DNA of 5,442 nt from an uncultured Corynebacterium sp. (GCA_943908385.1 CALTTF010000103.1:1-5442); one strand, 5' to 3'. Shown: positions 1-5,107, counted from the stretch's first letter. The notes: generated by a model not told the origin, from the letters alone. Numbers and translations are program-made.

Positions 1-169
1 CGCCAACCAGGGTCCGTGGCCGTTCTACAACGAGCACCTGGCCAACCTCGTGGACAACCTCCCGCCGATGCGCCGCATCTCCCGCCGCGCACAGTCCACC
101 ACCGCGACCGGCGTGAGCAAGGTCCACCAGCAGGAGGAGAAGGCACTTATCGACGAAGCCTTCGCCTAA
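1..169 (+). CDS. odhA: 2-oxoglutarate dehydrogenase OdhA/Kgd, C-terminal end (5' partial)
   Basis: Only the last 55 codons are present: the first full codon is at position 2 and the TAA stop is at 167-169. The peptide contains PWPFYNEHL, then MRRISRRAQSTTATG, then SKVHQQEEKALIDEAFA at the end. From family knowledge this is the C-terminal signature of the E1 (transketolase-like) part of the actinobacterial 2-oxoglutarate dehydrogenase, with an Arg-rich 'RRISRRA' stretch and a 'SKVH...DEAF' end. The enzyme decarboxylates 2-oxoglutarate in the TCA cycle; in Corynebacterium and Mycobacterium the polypeptide also carries an acyltransferase domain, which would lie outside this window. Nothing can be said here about its start, promoter or full length. 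The mycobacterial name is kgd. Identification rests on a short but very characteristic tail. Confidence 0.88.
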   Translation, partial: ANQGPWPFYNEHLANLVDNLPPMRRISRRAQSTTATGVSKVHQQEEKALIDEAFA

Positions 170-180
170 CCCTCCCCCAC

Positions 181-219
181 ACCCCGCCCTCGCCCCCTTT
201 GCGGCGTGCGGCGGGGTTT
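181..219 (+). terminator. candidate terminator after odhA
   Basis: An exact 8-bp inverted repeat, ACCCCGCC (181-188) and GGCGGGGT (210-217), begins 11 nt after the odhA stop. The loop is long (21 nt) and the T-run after the stem is short (TTTG), so it is an imperfect intrinsic terminator. Position and stem composition support it; no second hairpin nearby is better. Confidence 0.45.
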
Positions 220-397
220 GTGCTGTCGTGGGCTTCTCCCCGGCCCCCTTCGCCCAGCCCCCTTCGCCTTTCGCCGCCCCTCAAGAGCGCCCTTCTCCTC
301 ATTCCGCAGCCGCTATTGACCCCGTTTTCCCGAACATTCGGCGGTTCATCCCCAATTTTCGCCGTTTCGCACCCCTTCTGACCTCTGCTGATGACCG

Positions 398-417
398 ATG
401 TCTACTGAAGTAGACAT
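398..417. promoter_or_regulatory. 20-bp palindrome, possible operator for the HNH gene
   Basis: ATGTCTACT (398-406) and AGTAGACAT (409-417) are exact inverted 9-bp arms around a GA spacer. The core half-site GTCTA is present at 400-404 and inverted as TAGAC at 411-415, and a third TAGAC follows at 425-429. The site lies 44 bp upstream of the HNH start codon. There is no poly-T after it, so a DNA-binding site is more likely than a terminator. A GTTCGA at 419-424 resembles one half of an actinobacterial SOS box (TCGAAC-N4-GTTCGA), but the matching left half is absent. Which regulator binds is unknown. Confidence 0.5.
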
Positions 418-460
418 TGTTCGATAGACCTCGGCTTGCGCGGCGTTTAACGTTTGTGGC

Positions 461-1543
461 ATGAACCAATTCGCGGCGCATGTGGGCGCAGGCATCGCCA
501 TCGATCTGCTGGGCAGTTTCAACGCCCAGCAGCTTATCGACGCCGGCGCCAACCCCACCCGCGTCACCGAATGGAAAGCCGTCTACGCCACCTACTACGG
601 CACCACCCGGTTTTCCCGCCAGCAGGCCAACGCTGCCCGCATCGCCCGCCAGACCGCCAAATCACTCGACCAGCTTGTCTTCATCGAGCAACAAATAAAG
701 GCCGTGCGCGCCGTCGCCTCCGACCGCGAGAAATGGAAGCTCCGCCTCTACCTGCTGTCCGTCCGCGGCGACTACGAGACCCTGAAGCGCCGCGCTAAGG
801 AGATCGTCCCCGATCCGGACGCCGACACACCCGCCCCGCAGTCCAGCGTCCGGTTCGGCCGGTCGCGGAAAGGCAAGCGGACCTTCAGCGCGACTGGCGA
901 AGAACGCGTCATCGCCGCGTTGGAGCACTCCCTGCGCCAGAACCTGGACTCCAACCGGCCTGAAGGTCCGCAGATGTATGAAGCCTTCGCGGACCTGCTT
1001 CGCGGCGACGGCGGTGTCGCCGCCGCGGTGCCGCGCCCGCTAATCCAGATCCCGCTTCCGGACTACATCACAATCCTCGCCGGCCAAGGCGACGAGACGA
1101 TTCTGGGCCTGTCGGATGGCACCACGATGACCGGTGCCGAGTATTTGATGCACCACCACTCCAAAGAGTTGGAGGTTGCGTTGTTCCACCCGCAGGCAGG
1201 TCCGGTGAACTTGTACAGCACGCAACGGTTCGCCAACGCCAAGCAACGCGACTTGGCGCGGGCAACACTGACCACGTGCCCTGTGCCGGACTGTAGGCAT
1301 GCGGCGGATAATTGCGAGGTCCACCACATCACACCGTGGGCCCGCGGTGGGCCCACCAACATGGACAACCTGTCGGTGTTGTGCAGGTATCACAACCGCA
1401 CCAACGACGACGACCCCCACCGCGACCACCGGGGTCGAATACGCATGCGCGATGGCACCCCGATGTGGTTCTCACCGCGCGGAACACCAGTACCGAACAC
1501 CACGCATCAGTTTGGTGCAATGCACCTACTGTTCGGGAAATAG
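461..1543 (+). CDS. DUF222 / HNH endonuclease domain protein (13E12-like family)
   Basis: This 360-residue protein has a mainly helical N-terminal region (about 10-180) of the DUF222 type, and an HNH nuclease domain near the C-terminus. Visible HNH features are CPVPDC (C273, C278), C285-E-V-H288-H289, the loop WARGGPTN, N303, C308 and H311. These give the HNH catalytic set (H288/H289, N303, H311) and cysteine pairs able to hold a structural zinc. The family is multicopy in Corynebacterium and Mycobacterium; nuclease activity is expected, but the biological role and target are not established. The ATG at 461 is the only sensible start, because TAG at 425-427 closes the frame upstream and no in-frame alternative lies between. 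There is no Shine-Dalgarno sequence, so the mRNA may be leaderless (weak TAACGT at 448-453). The gene is intact, with no truncation. It sits alone, convergent with the lipoprotein gene. Confidence 0.85.
   Translation: MNQFAAHVGAGIAIDLLGSFNAQQLIDAGANPTRVTEWKAVYATYYGTTRFSRQQANAARIARQTAKSLDQLVFIEQQIKAVRAVASDREKWKLRLYLLSVRGDYETLKRRAKEIVPDPDADTPAPQSSVRFGRSRKGKRTFSATGEERVIAALEHSLRQNLDSNRPEGPQMYEAFADLLRGDGGVAAAVPRPLIQIPLPDYITILAGQGDETILGLSDGTTMTGAEYLMHHHSKELEVALFHPQAGPVNLYSTQRFANAKQRDLARATLTTCPVPDCRHAADNCEVHHITPWARGGPTNMDNLSVLCRYHNRTNDDDPHRDHRGRIRMRDGTPMWFSPRGTPVPNTTHQFGAMHLLFGK
1336..1356. repeat. strong inverted repeat inside the HNH coding region
   Basis: GTGGGCCC (1336-1343) and GGGCCCAC (1349-1356) are perfect 8-bp arms around a 5-nt loop (GCGGT). 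They fall within codons for the conserved TPWARGGPTN segment. The Gly-Pro-Trp-Ala codons used here favour such symmetry, so it may be a coding by-product; as RNA it would be a very stable hairpin. Confidence 0.6.
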
Positions 1544-1691
1544 TTCGCGACATAGCGAAACGGCCGCAGACACTGTCTGACCACGCGGGTCCGACATGTC
1601 CACGGCTGGTTCGGCGCGCGATTTTCACGGCGCGGCTTTCGCGCTGATTACGCCTGTCCTGCACCTGCGAAAGTGCGCGCGGAAACGACCG
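1544..1691. other. intergenic region between convergent HNH and lipoprotein genes
   Basis: These 148 bases hold no credible gene. Three short symmetric elements are seen: CAGACA-C-TGTCTG (1567-1579), the perfect palindrome GACATGTC (1593-1600), and a hairpin GCGCG-GCTTT-CGCGC (1630-1644). The last is the only terminator-like element between the two stop codons, but it has no real T-run on either strand. Confidence 0.5.
1630..1650 (+). terminator. weak candidate terminator after the HNH gene
   Basis: GCGCG (1630-1634) pairs exactly with CGCGC (1640-1644) over a 5-nt loop and is followed by TGATTA. An upstream GCGCGA (1616-1621) could compete for the right arm. The short stem and poor T-tail make this a tentative call. 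Confidence 0.22.
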
Positions 1692-2486
1692 CTAGACCTC
1701 TCGGGCCTGCCCTTCGTCGACAATGCGCTGCAGCTCCGACCCCATGCCGGTCTTCTCCTGCATCCAGGCGTTGACGGCGGCGCCAGGGTCACCGTCCTCT
1801 TCGGTCTTCTCGACGAGCTTTTCAAGGTCGGTCGTCGACAAAGCGCGGGTGACTTTGTTCATGGCGTTGCGGACGCCGCGGTCGAAAAGCCCGGCCTCGT
1901 AGACGGGAATGATGTTCTGCGGCAGGTCGCCGTGGTCGTCGTCGGCGCAGCCCTCGGCGGGCGAAGGATCGACAGTCTTGAAAGCTCCGGGCAGCGTCCC
2001 GACCGCAGCGTCGTAAGTGGCCAGCGGCAAATCGACATCGTTGGAGTCGTCGGCATTCGCCTCCTTCGCCTTCGCCTCGAGCGTCCCAACCTCCCCCGGA
2101 TTCGCGGCCATGACCAACGACCCAACGCACATCACCGCCAGGTTCGCATCGCGGGTCTGCAGAAGGGCGAGCTTGTCAGCGTCGTCAGCAAATTGCTTGC
2201 CGACGATCCCCACCTCCTTCCCCGCCAACTCCGCCACCTGGCGGTAGATCTCTGCCAGCACCATCTGCTCGGGATCCGACGGATCAGCCGCGATCCGCAC
2301 CGGCTCTTCCGCAGGCGCGCAAGCTGTGAGACCTCCCATGCTGCCGACGGCACCGAGCATTACCGCAACTCCTACTGCGGCAGTCGGTCGAGCCCTCCCC
2401 CGTACCTCCTTTCGAGACCGGGCCGCCAGCCTCCGCCCGCGCTTCAGCGCACGGGCCCAACCATTCGTGTTGAGGGGAAAGGTCAT
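1692..2486 (-). CDS. OpuAC-like substrate-binding lipoprotein, orphan
   Basis: The protein has 264 residues. The N-terminus is unusually long and basic (about 35 residues with many Arg/Lys), then a hydrophobic stretch (about 36-52) ends in the lipobox LTAC with C56, so the mature protein should be lipid-anchored outside the membrane. The mature part resembles glycine-betaine/choline-binding proteins (OpuAC/ProX type): DPEQMVLAEIYRQVAELAG near 71-89, and NIIPVYEAGLFDRGVRNAMN (191-210) followed by ALSTTDLEKLV and GAAVNAWMQE. C120 and C180 could form a disulfide. It is shorter than typical family members (about 210 mature residues), and no transporter permease or ATPase gene lies beside it. The start is set by the ATG at 2486, which overlaps the TGA of the upstream gene (ATGA); no other in-frame start exists before Met43, and there is no Shine-Dalgarno sequence, so translation is probably coupled. 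Substrate unknown. Confidence 0.75.
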   Translation of the reverse strand: MTFPLNTNGWARALKRGRRLAARSRKEVRGRARPTAAVGVAVMLGAVGSMGGLTACAPAEEPVRIAADPSDPEQMVLAEIYRQVAELAGKEVGIVGKQFADDADKLALLQTRDANLAVMCVGSLVMAANPGEVGTLEAKAKEANADDSNDVDLPLATYDAAVGTLPGAFKTVDPSPAEGCADDDHGDLPQNIIPVYEAGLFDRGVRNAMNKVTRALSTTDLEKLVEKTEEDGDPGAAVNAWMQEKTGMGSELQRIVDEGQAREV

Positions 2487-3028
2487 GAGGAGTGGGGCCT
2501 GTCGTCGATAAGCGTTTGCGCAGGTCGCGGGCCCATCTCGGCGATCATGTCGCGGGCGCGGGGCGCGGAGGACGGCTCGCACAGAATGTCGTAACGGCCG
2601 GCGACGATGGTGGTCGCGGACGAGAAGTCGCGGCGGCCGCGAGTGAACGCGTACCCGATCGCGGCGAACACGAGGCCGAAGAGCAGGCCGATCACGAGCG
2701 CGGACAAAAGCGACGTCCACACATCCGGCGTGAACAGTGCAAACAGCAAACCGACGAAAAGGCCGAACCACATTCCGGACAGTGCGCCGCCCGCCAGCAC
2801 GCGACCCCACGTGAGGCGCCCGGTGACGCGCTCGACCTGCATGAGGTCGACGCCGACGATCGTGATGTTCTCCACCGGAAATTCGCGGTCGGACAGCCCG
2901 TCGACGGCGGCTTGGGCGTCCTCGTAATTCTGGAAGCTGCCCACAGGCCAACCCGACGGGCGCTCCAACCCGTTGACGGGCCGGCGCGCAGCGGAGGCGC
3001 CGCCGGGTGCTGAATTCAGCTGGCTCAT
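2483..3028 (-). CDS. general stress protein 17M-like membrane protein
   Basis: The protein has 181 residues. After a loose, Pro/Ala-rich N-terminus comes a segment typical of the general stress protein 17M domain: VGSFQNYEDAQAAVDGLSD (29-47) and FPVENITIVGVDLMQVERVTGR (50-71 region). Two hydrophobic spans follow, about 77-99 and 103-127, separated by a short turn (TPDVW). A second soluble piece (TTIVAGRYDILCEP, then ARDMIAEMG, about 139-166) looks like the other half of the same alpha/beta fold, so both termini are probably cytoplasmic. It is first in a two-gene unit and overlaps the lipoprotein gene by 4 bp. The ATG is preceded by AAGGAT at good spacing, and a TAGACT -10 box lies about 40 bp upstream. 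The family is linked to stress responses by name, but its molecular function is unknown. Confidence 0.85.
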   Translation of the reverse strand: MSQLNSAPGGASAARRPVNGLERPSGWPVGSFQNYEDAQAAVDGLSDREFPVENITIVGVDLMQVERVTGRLTWGRVLAGGALSGMWFGLFVGLLFALFTPDVWTSLLSALVIGLLFGLVFAAIGYAFTRGRRDFSSATTIVAGRYDILCEPSSAPRARDMIAEMGPRPAQTLIDDRPHSS

Positions 3029-3034
3029 GTGCTC

Positions 3035-3040
3035 ATCCTT
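3035..3040 (-). promoter_or_regulatory. ribosome binding site of the stress-17M gene
   Basis: The minus strand reads AAGGAT six bases before the ATG at 3028, a good Shine-Dalgarno match that confirms this start. Confidence 0.65.
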
Positions 3041-3066
3041 CGTTTTCGCGTTCGCTTACCCGCTCG

Positions 3067-3072
3067 AGTCTA
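3067..3072 (-). promoter_or_regulatory. -10 box, promoter of the stress-17M/lipoprotein unit
   Basis: The minus strand reads TAGACT, a good match to the actinobacterial TANANT -10 element, placing the transcript start near 3060 with a leader of about 32 nt. No convincing -35 is seen at 17-18 bp spacing, which is common in Corynebacterium. Another sigma factor cannot be excluded. Confidence 0.45.
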
Positions 3073-3076
3073 GTGC

Positions 3077-3088
3077 CGGCTTCAGCCG
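3077..3088. promoter_or_regulatory. small palindrome between the divergent promoters
   Basis: CGGCT (3077-3081) and AGCCG (3084-3088) are inverted around TC. The element lies between the two opposing -10 boxes and overlaps the -35 position of the mrp promoter, where a regulator could affect both genes. Arms of 5 bp in GC-rich DNA can arise by chance. Confidence 0.25.
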
Positions 3089-3109
3089 CGGGCGCGAAGG
3101 CCATATACT
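3081..3109 (+). promoter_or_regulatory. mrp promoter giving a near-leaderless mRNA
   Basis: A strong -10 box TATACT lies at 3104-3109, with a weak -35 TTCAGC at 3081-3086 (17-bp spacer, three of six bases matching TTGACA). Only nine bases separate the -10 box from the mrp ATG at 3119, so transcription should start within about 0-4 nt of the ATG. There is no Shine-Dalgarno sequence, which agrees with leaderless translation. Confidence 0.65.
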
Positions 3110-3118
3110 TTACGTGCA

Positions 3119-4261
3119 ATGACTGACACAGCCCCAATTTCAGAAGCAGCTGTCCGCAACGCACTCGCGCGGGTCGACGACCCCGAGATCGGCAAACCGA
3201 TCACCGAATTAGACATGGTCGAAAGCGTGCGTATCGACGGCCGCGACGTCGCCGTCGGCATCTACCTCACCATTGCCGGATGCCCGATGCGCGACACCAT
3301 CGAGTCCAACGTGCGTGCCGTGCTCGAGGAGCTCGAGGGGGTCGGCGAAGTCAGCGTCACCATGCACACGATGAGCGAGGAGCAGCGCCGCAATCTCGCG
3401 CAGCGTTTGAAGGGCGACAGGTCTGAGCCGGTGATCCCGTTCGCTCAGCCGGGCTCGACGACGCGGGTGTTCGCGGTGGCGTCGGGCAAGGGCGGCGTCG
3501 GCAAGTCCTCGATGACCGTGAACCTGGCTACCGCGCTGGCTGAGCAGGGCTTGACGGTGGGCATTCTCGACGCCGACATCTACGGCCACTCCATTCCCGG
3601 CCTGATGGGGTCTGCCGGCCAGGGCCCGACGGTTGTCGACGAGATGCTCATGCCACCCATCGCCCACGGCGTGCGCCACATTTCCATCGGCCAGTTCGTC
3701 GAGGGCAACGCCCCCGTCGTGTGGCGCGGCCCGATGCTCACCCGAGCTATCCAGCAATTTCTTGCCGACGTCTACTGGTCCGAGCTCGACGTCCTCTTTA
3801 TGGATCTGCCGCCCGGGACCGGCGACGTCGCGATCACCGTCGCCCAGCTCGTCCCCAATGCCGAGCTGCTCATCGTGACGACCCCGCAGGCCGCCGCCGC
3901 CGAGGTCGCCGAGCGCGCCGGCTCCATCTCCCAGCAGACCGGGCAGCGCGTCGCCGGCGTCATCGAGAACATGTCCGCGATGGTCATGCCCGACGGCTCC
4001 ACCATGGACATCTTCGGCACCGGCGGCGGCGAGAACGTCGCCGAGCGCCTCACCGCCATCACCGGCACCGAGGTCCCTCTGCTCGGCTCCGTCCCCCTCG
4101 ATCCCCAGCTGCGCGTCCAGGGCGACGAAGGCACCCCCATCGCCGTCCAAGCCCCCGACTCCCCGTCTGGCAAGGCCATCGCCGAGATCGCCGGCAAGCT
4201 GAAGATCCGCCGCGACTCCCTCGCCGGCAAGAACCTCAATCTGGGGGTCACCCGCAACTAG
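3119..4261 (+). CDS. mrp: Mrp/ApbC-family iron-sulfur cluster carrier ATPase
   Basis: The protein has 380 residues. The N-terminal DUF59/MIP18-like domain (about 7-85) shows DDPEIGKPITELDMV and the conserved cysteine in IAGCPMRD (C55). The ParA/MinD-like ATPase domain (about 114-360) shows the deviant Walker A GKGGVGKSS (123-131), LDADIYGHSIPGLMG (150-164), and the Walker B region LFMDLPPGTGD (226-236). Family members bind and transfer [4Fe-4S] clusters in the cytoplasm as nucleotide-binding dimers. Unusually for the wider family, the CxxC motif expected soon after ENMS (283-286) is missing: the sequence reads SAMVMPDGSTMDIFG. As I recall, actinobacterial Mrp proteins share this, so it is probably lineage-typical rather than a defect. 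The start at 3119 fits a leaderless mRNA. The gene is monocistronic here, divergent from the stress unit and convergent with tatB. Confidence 0.93.
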   Translation: MTDTAPISEAAVRNALARVDDPEIGKPITELDMVESVRIDGRDVAVGIYLTIAGCPMRDTIESNVRAVLEELEGVGEVSVTMHTMSEEQRRNLAQRLKGDRSEPVIPFAQPGSTTRVFAVASGKGGVGKSSMTVNLATALAEQGLTVGILDADIYGHSIPGLMGSAGQGPTVVDEMLMPPIAHGVRHISIGQFVEGNAPVVWRGPMLTRAIQQFLADVYWSELDVLFMDLPPGTGDVAITVAQLVPNAELLIVTTPQAAAAEVAERAGSISQQTGQRVAGVIENMSAMVMPDGSTMDIFGTGGGENVAERLTAITGTEVPLLGSVPLDPQLRVQGDEGTPIAVQAPDSPSGKAIAEIAGKLKIRRDSLAGKNLNLGVTRN

Positions 4262-4264
4262 CGC

Positions 4265-4307
4265 CACGCGCTTATTCACGCGCTGGCCCCGCACGATTTC
4301 ACGCGCT
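4265..4307 (+). repeat. three direct copies of CACGCGCT
   Basis: Exact copies lie at 4265-4272, 4277-4284 and 4300-4307. The last two extend to TTCACGCGCT. Start-to-start spacings are 12 and 23 bp. They begin 3 bp after the mrp stop codon. Confidence 0.6.
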
Positions 4308-4375
4308 ACCGCCGACACGACCAGTCGTTATGTGCTGCATGGACTGTCGCCGTCTCAACTTGCCCACTCGACAGC

Positions 4376-4433
4376 TGCCGTGAGTCTTCAGTCGCTGGCC
4401 CCCTACTCAGGCCTCCGTGCGGCACCCTCTTTT
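4376..4433 (+). terminator. candidate structured terminator after mrp
   Basis: TGCCG (4376-4380) pairs with CGGCA (4420-4424), and the adjoining TGAGT (4381-4385) pairs with ACTCA (4405-4409), leaving a 10-nt bulge on the right side. The stem is followed by CCCTCTTTTG. The interrupted stem makes this less than canonical, but it is the only structure in the gap followed by a T-run in the mrp direction. Confidence 0.35.
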
Positions 4434-4466
4434 GAGGCTCACCTCTCCCGGCAGGCCCGTCTGCGC

Positions 4467-4488
4467 TGCGGCGATCTTCCACGCCGCA
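4467..4488 (-). terminator. hairpin just after tatB, possible tail-less terminator
   Basis: TGCGGCG (4467-4473) and CGCCGCA (4482-4488) form a perfect 7-bp stem with an 8-nt loop, beginning 12 nt past the tatB stop. No T-run follows on the minus strand, so if it terminates transcription it is of the U-less type proposed for actinobacteria. Confidence 0.35.
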
Positions 4489-4500
4489 AACCGCGTCGAG

Positions 4501-5103
4501 CTAGGTAACGTCAGCCCAGGAGAACCCAGCCCCGCCCGACTGCGACGGCGGGTTCGACTTCCCGGGTTGTGATTCCTGCGGCGCGCGCACTCCCATTCCC
4601 GGCTGGCGACGCCGCGGTTTAGACGCACGCTGCCCCGATCCCTGCACGTCAGGAGAGCTGGCGCCGGTACCAGAGCTTGGAGCGGTACCAGAGCTAGAAG
4701 CCGGACCGGGGGAAGCGGAAGCCGATGCCCCGCCCTCAGATCCCGCCGCCGCCGCCGCAGCCGCCGCAGATGCCGAAGAATTACGGCCGACAGCCGGATC
4801 CCCGTCCATCATCCGGCGGGGGTCGAATTGGTCGAGGTAGTTGCCGTCTTCGTCGAAAAGCACTTTTGCGATGGCGCGCTTCGGGCCCATCGCCGCGTAC
4901 TCGGTGACGGTGCTCATGGGCTTGCGGAACTCGTCGAATTCCTCGCCGTAGAGCTCCTCCTTCGCGTTGTTGATCGCGCGGCGCGCGGCGAAAATGGCTG
5001 CGCGCACATCCATGATGACCCCAGGCAGGCGCTCGGGTCCGATGATGATCAGGCCCGCGAGAATAACGACGAAGATTTCGCCCCAACCGATAGTGTCAAA
5101 CAC
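4501..5103 (-). CDS. tatB: Sec-independent protein translocase subunit TatB
   Basis: The protein has 200 residues. A short N-terminus (MFDTIGWGE) leads into one membrane span (about 8-22), then the hinge GPERLPG (22-28) and an amphipathic helix (about 29-50), the standard TatA/TatB plan. The F-D-x-I/V-G-W-G-E-I start, the GPERLP hinge and the length favour TatB over TatA. TatB works with TatC in recognising twin-arginine signal peptides for export of folded proteins. Residues about 60-100 are acidic and ordered-looking; from 108 onward the tail is disordered, with a run of eight Ala (113-120), Ser/Gly/Pro-rich repeats, a basic patch (KPRRR) and a final GAGFSWADVT. The start is GTG at 5103, preceded by AAGGTG at five bases' spacing. 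It lies 4 nt after the anti-sigma gene and should be co-transcribed with it. Confidence 0.92.
   Translation of the reverse strand: MFDTIGWGEIFVVILAGLIIIGPERLPGVIMDVRAAIFAARRAINNAKEELYGEEFDEFRKPMSTVTEYAAMGPKRAIAKVLFDEDGNYLDQFDPRRMMDGDPAVGRNSSASAAAAAAAAGSEGGASASASPGPASSSGTAPSSGTGASSPDVQGSGQRASKPRRRQPGMGVRAPQESQPGKSNPPSQSGGAGFSWADVT
4665..4695 (-). repeat. 18-bp-period tandem repeat in the tatB tail
   Basis: The 13-bp sequence CGGTACCAGAGCT occurs at 4665-4677 and 4683-4695, exactly six codons apart. In the protein it gives SSGTAP followed by SSGTGA, an in-frame duplication in the disordered linker. Confidence 0.7.
4744..4767 (-). repeat. GCG-codon run encoding eight alanines in tatB
   Basis: Eight consecutive Ala codons (residues 113-120), seven of them GCG and one GCT, form a trinucleotide microsatellite in the disordered tail. 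Changes in repeat number would keep the frame. Confidence 0.75.
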
Positions 5104-5107
5104 GGTT

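Larger units (their letters stand above)
170..460. other. C-rich intergenic gap between odhA and the HNH gene
   Basis: No credible gene is seen in these 291 bases. Short reading frames on both strands have no recognisable protein features and are rich in Pro, Arg and Ser, as expected from GC-rich noncoding DNA. The left part holds the candidate odhA terminator and a C-rich stretch with a 12-bp direct repeat, GCCCCCTTCGCC, at 243-254 and 257-268 (period 14). The right part is less GC-rich and carries the palindrome at 398-417 and presumably the promoter of the HNH gene. Confidence 0.6.
4262..4500. other. intergenic gap between convergent mrp and tatB
   Basis: No credible gene is seen in these 239 bases. 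The first 50 bases hold three copies of CACGCGCT. The middle has complementary segments CTGTCG (4344-4349) with CGACAG (4369-4374), and a nested set at 4376-4424. GAGG at 4434-4437 can pair with CCTC on either side (4426-4429 or 4442-4445). Close to tatB is a 7-bp hairpin (4467-4488). Both genes end here, so terminators are expected; a small RNA is possible but there is no recognisable RNA family. Confidence 0.5.

Noticed and set aside
409..424. Full LexA (SOS) box upstream of the HNH gene
   Set aside because: Only the right half GTTCGA fits; the left half reads AGTAGA instead of TCGAAC.
425..1700. TAGACCTC present at 425-432 and 1693-1700, flanking the HNH gene as a possible target duplication
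   Set aside because: An 8-bp match between two regions of this size is expected by chance, and the right copy overlaps the stop codon of the lipoprotein gene.
1596..2594. Long plus-strand open frame (332 codons) opposite the lipoprotein gene
   Set aside because: It has no recognisable domain, spans the opposite strand of two well-supported genes, and is explained by high GC.
2487..2951. Upstream extension of the lipoprotein frame to an ATG at 2951
   Set aside because: The extra 155 residues are Arg/Pro-rich and lie out of frame inside the stress-17M gene; the ATGA overlap start gives a proper lipoprotein signal.
3209..4318. Long minus-strand open frame (369 codons) opposite mrp
   Set aside because: It mirrors the mrp codons, and its product is a Gly/Asp/Val/His-rich sequence with no domain; mrp on the plus strand is unmistakable.
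4376..4445. A known riboswitch or structural RNA in the mrp-tatB gap
   Set aside because: I compared it by eye with conserved cores of common riboswitches (TPP, FMN, cobalamin) and SRP RNA and found no match; it also lies downstream of both genes.
4407..4628. Small minus-strand frame of 73 codons running from the tatB tail into the gap
   Set aside because: Most of it is an alternative frame of the tatB tail, it has no ribosome binding site, and the product is Arg-rich without features.
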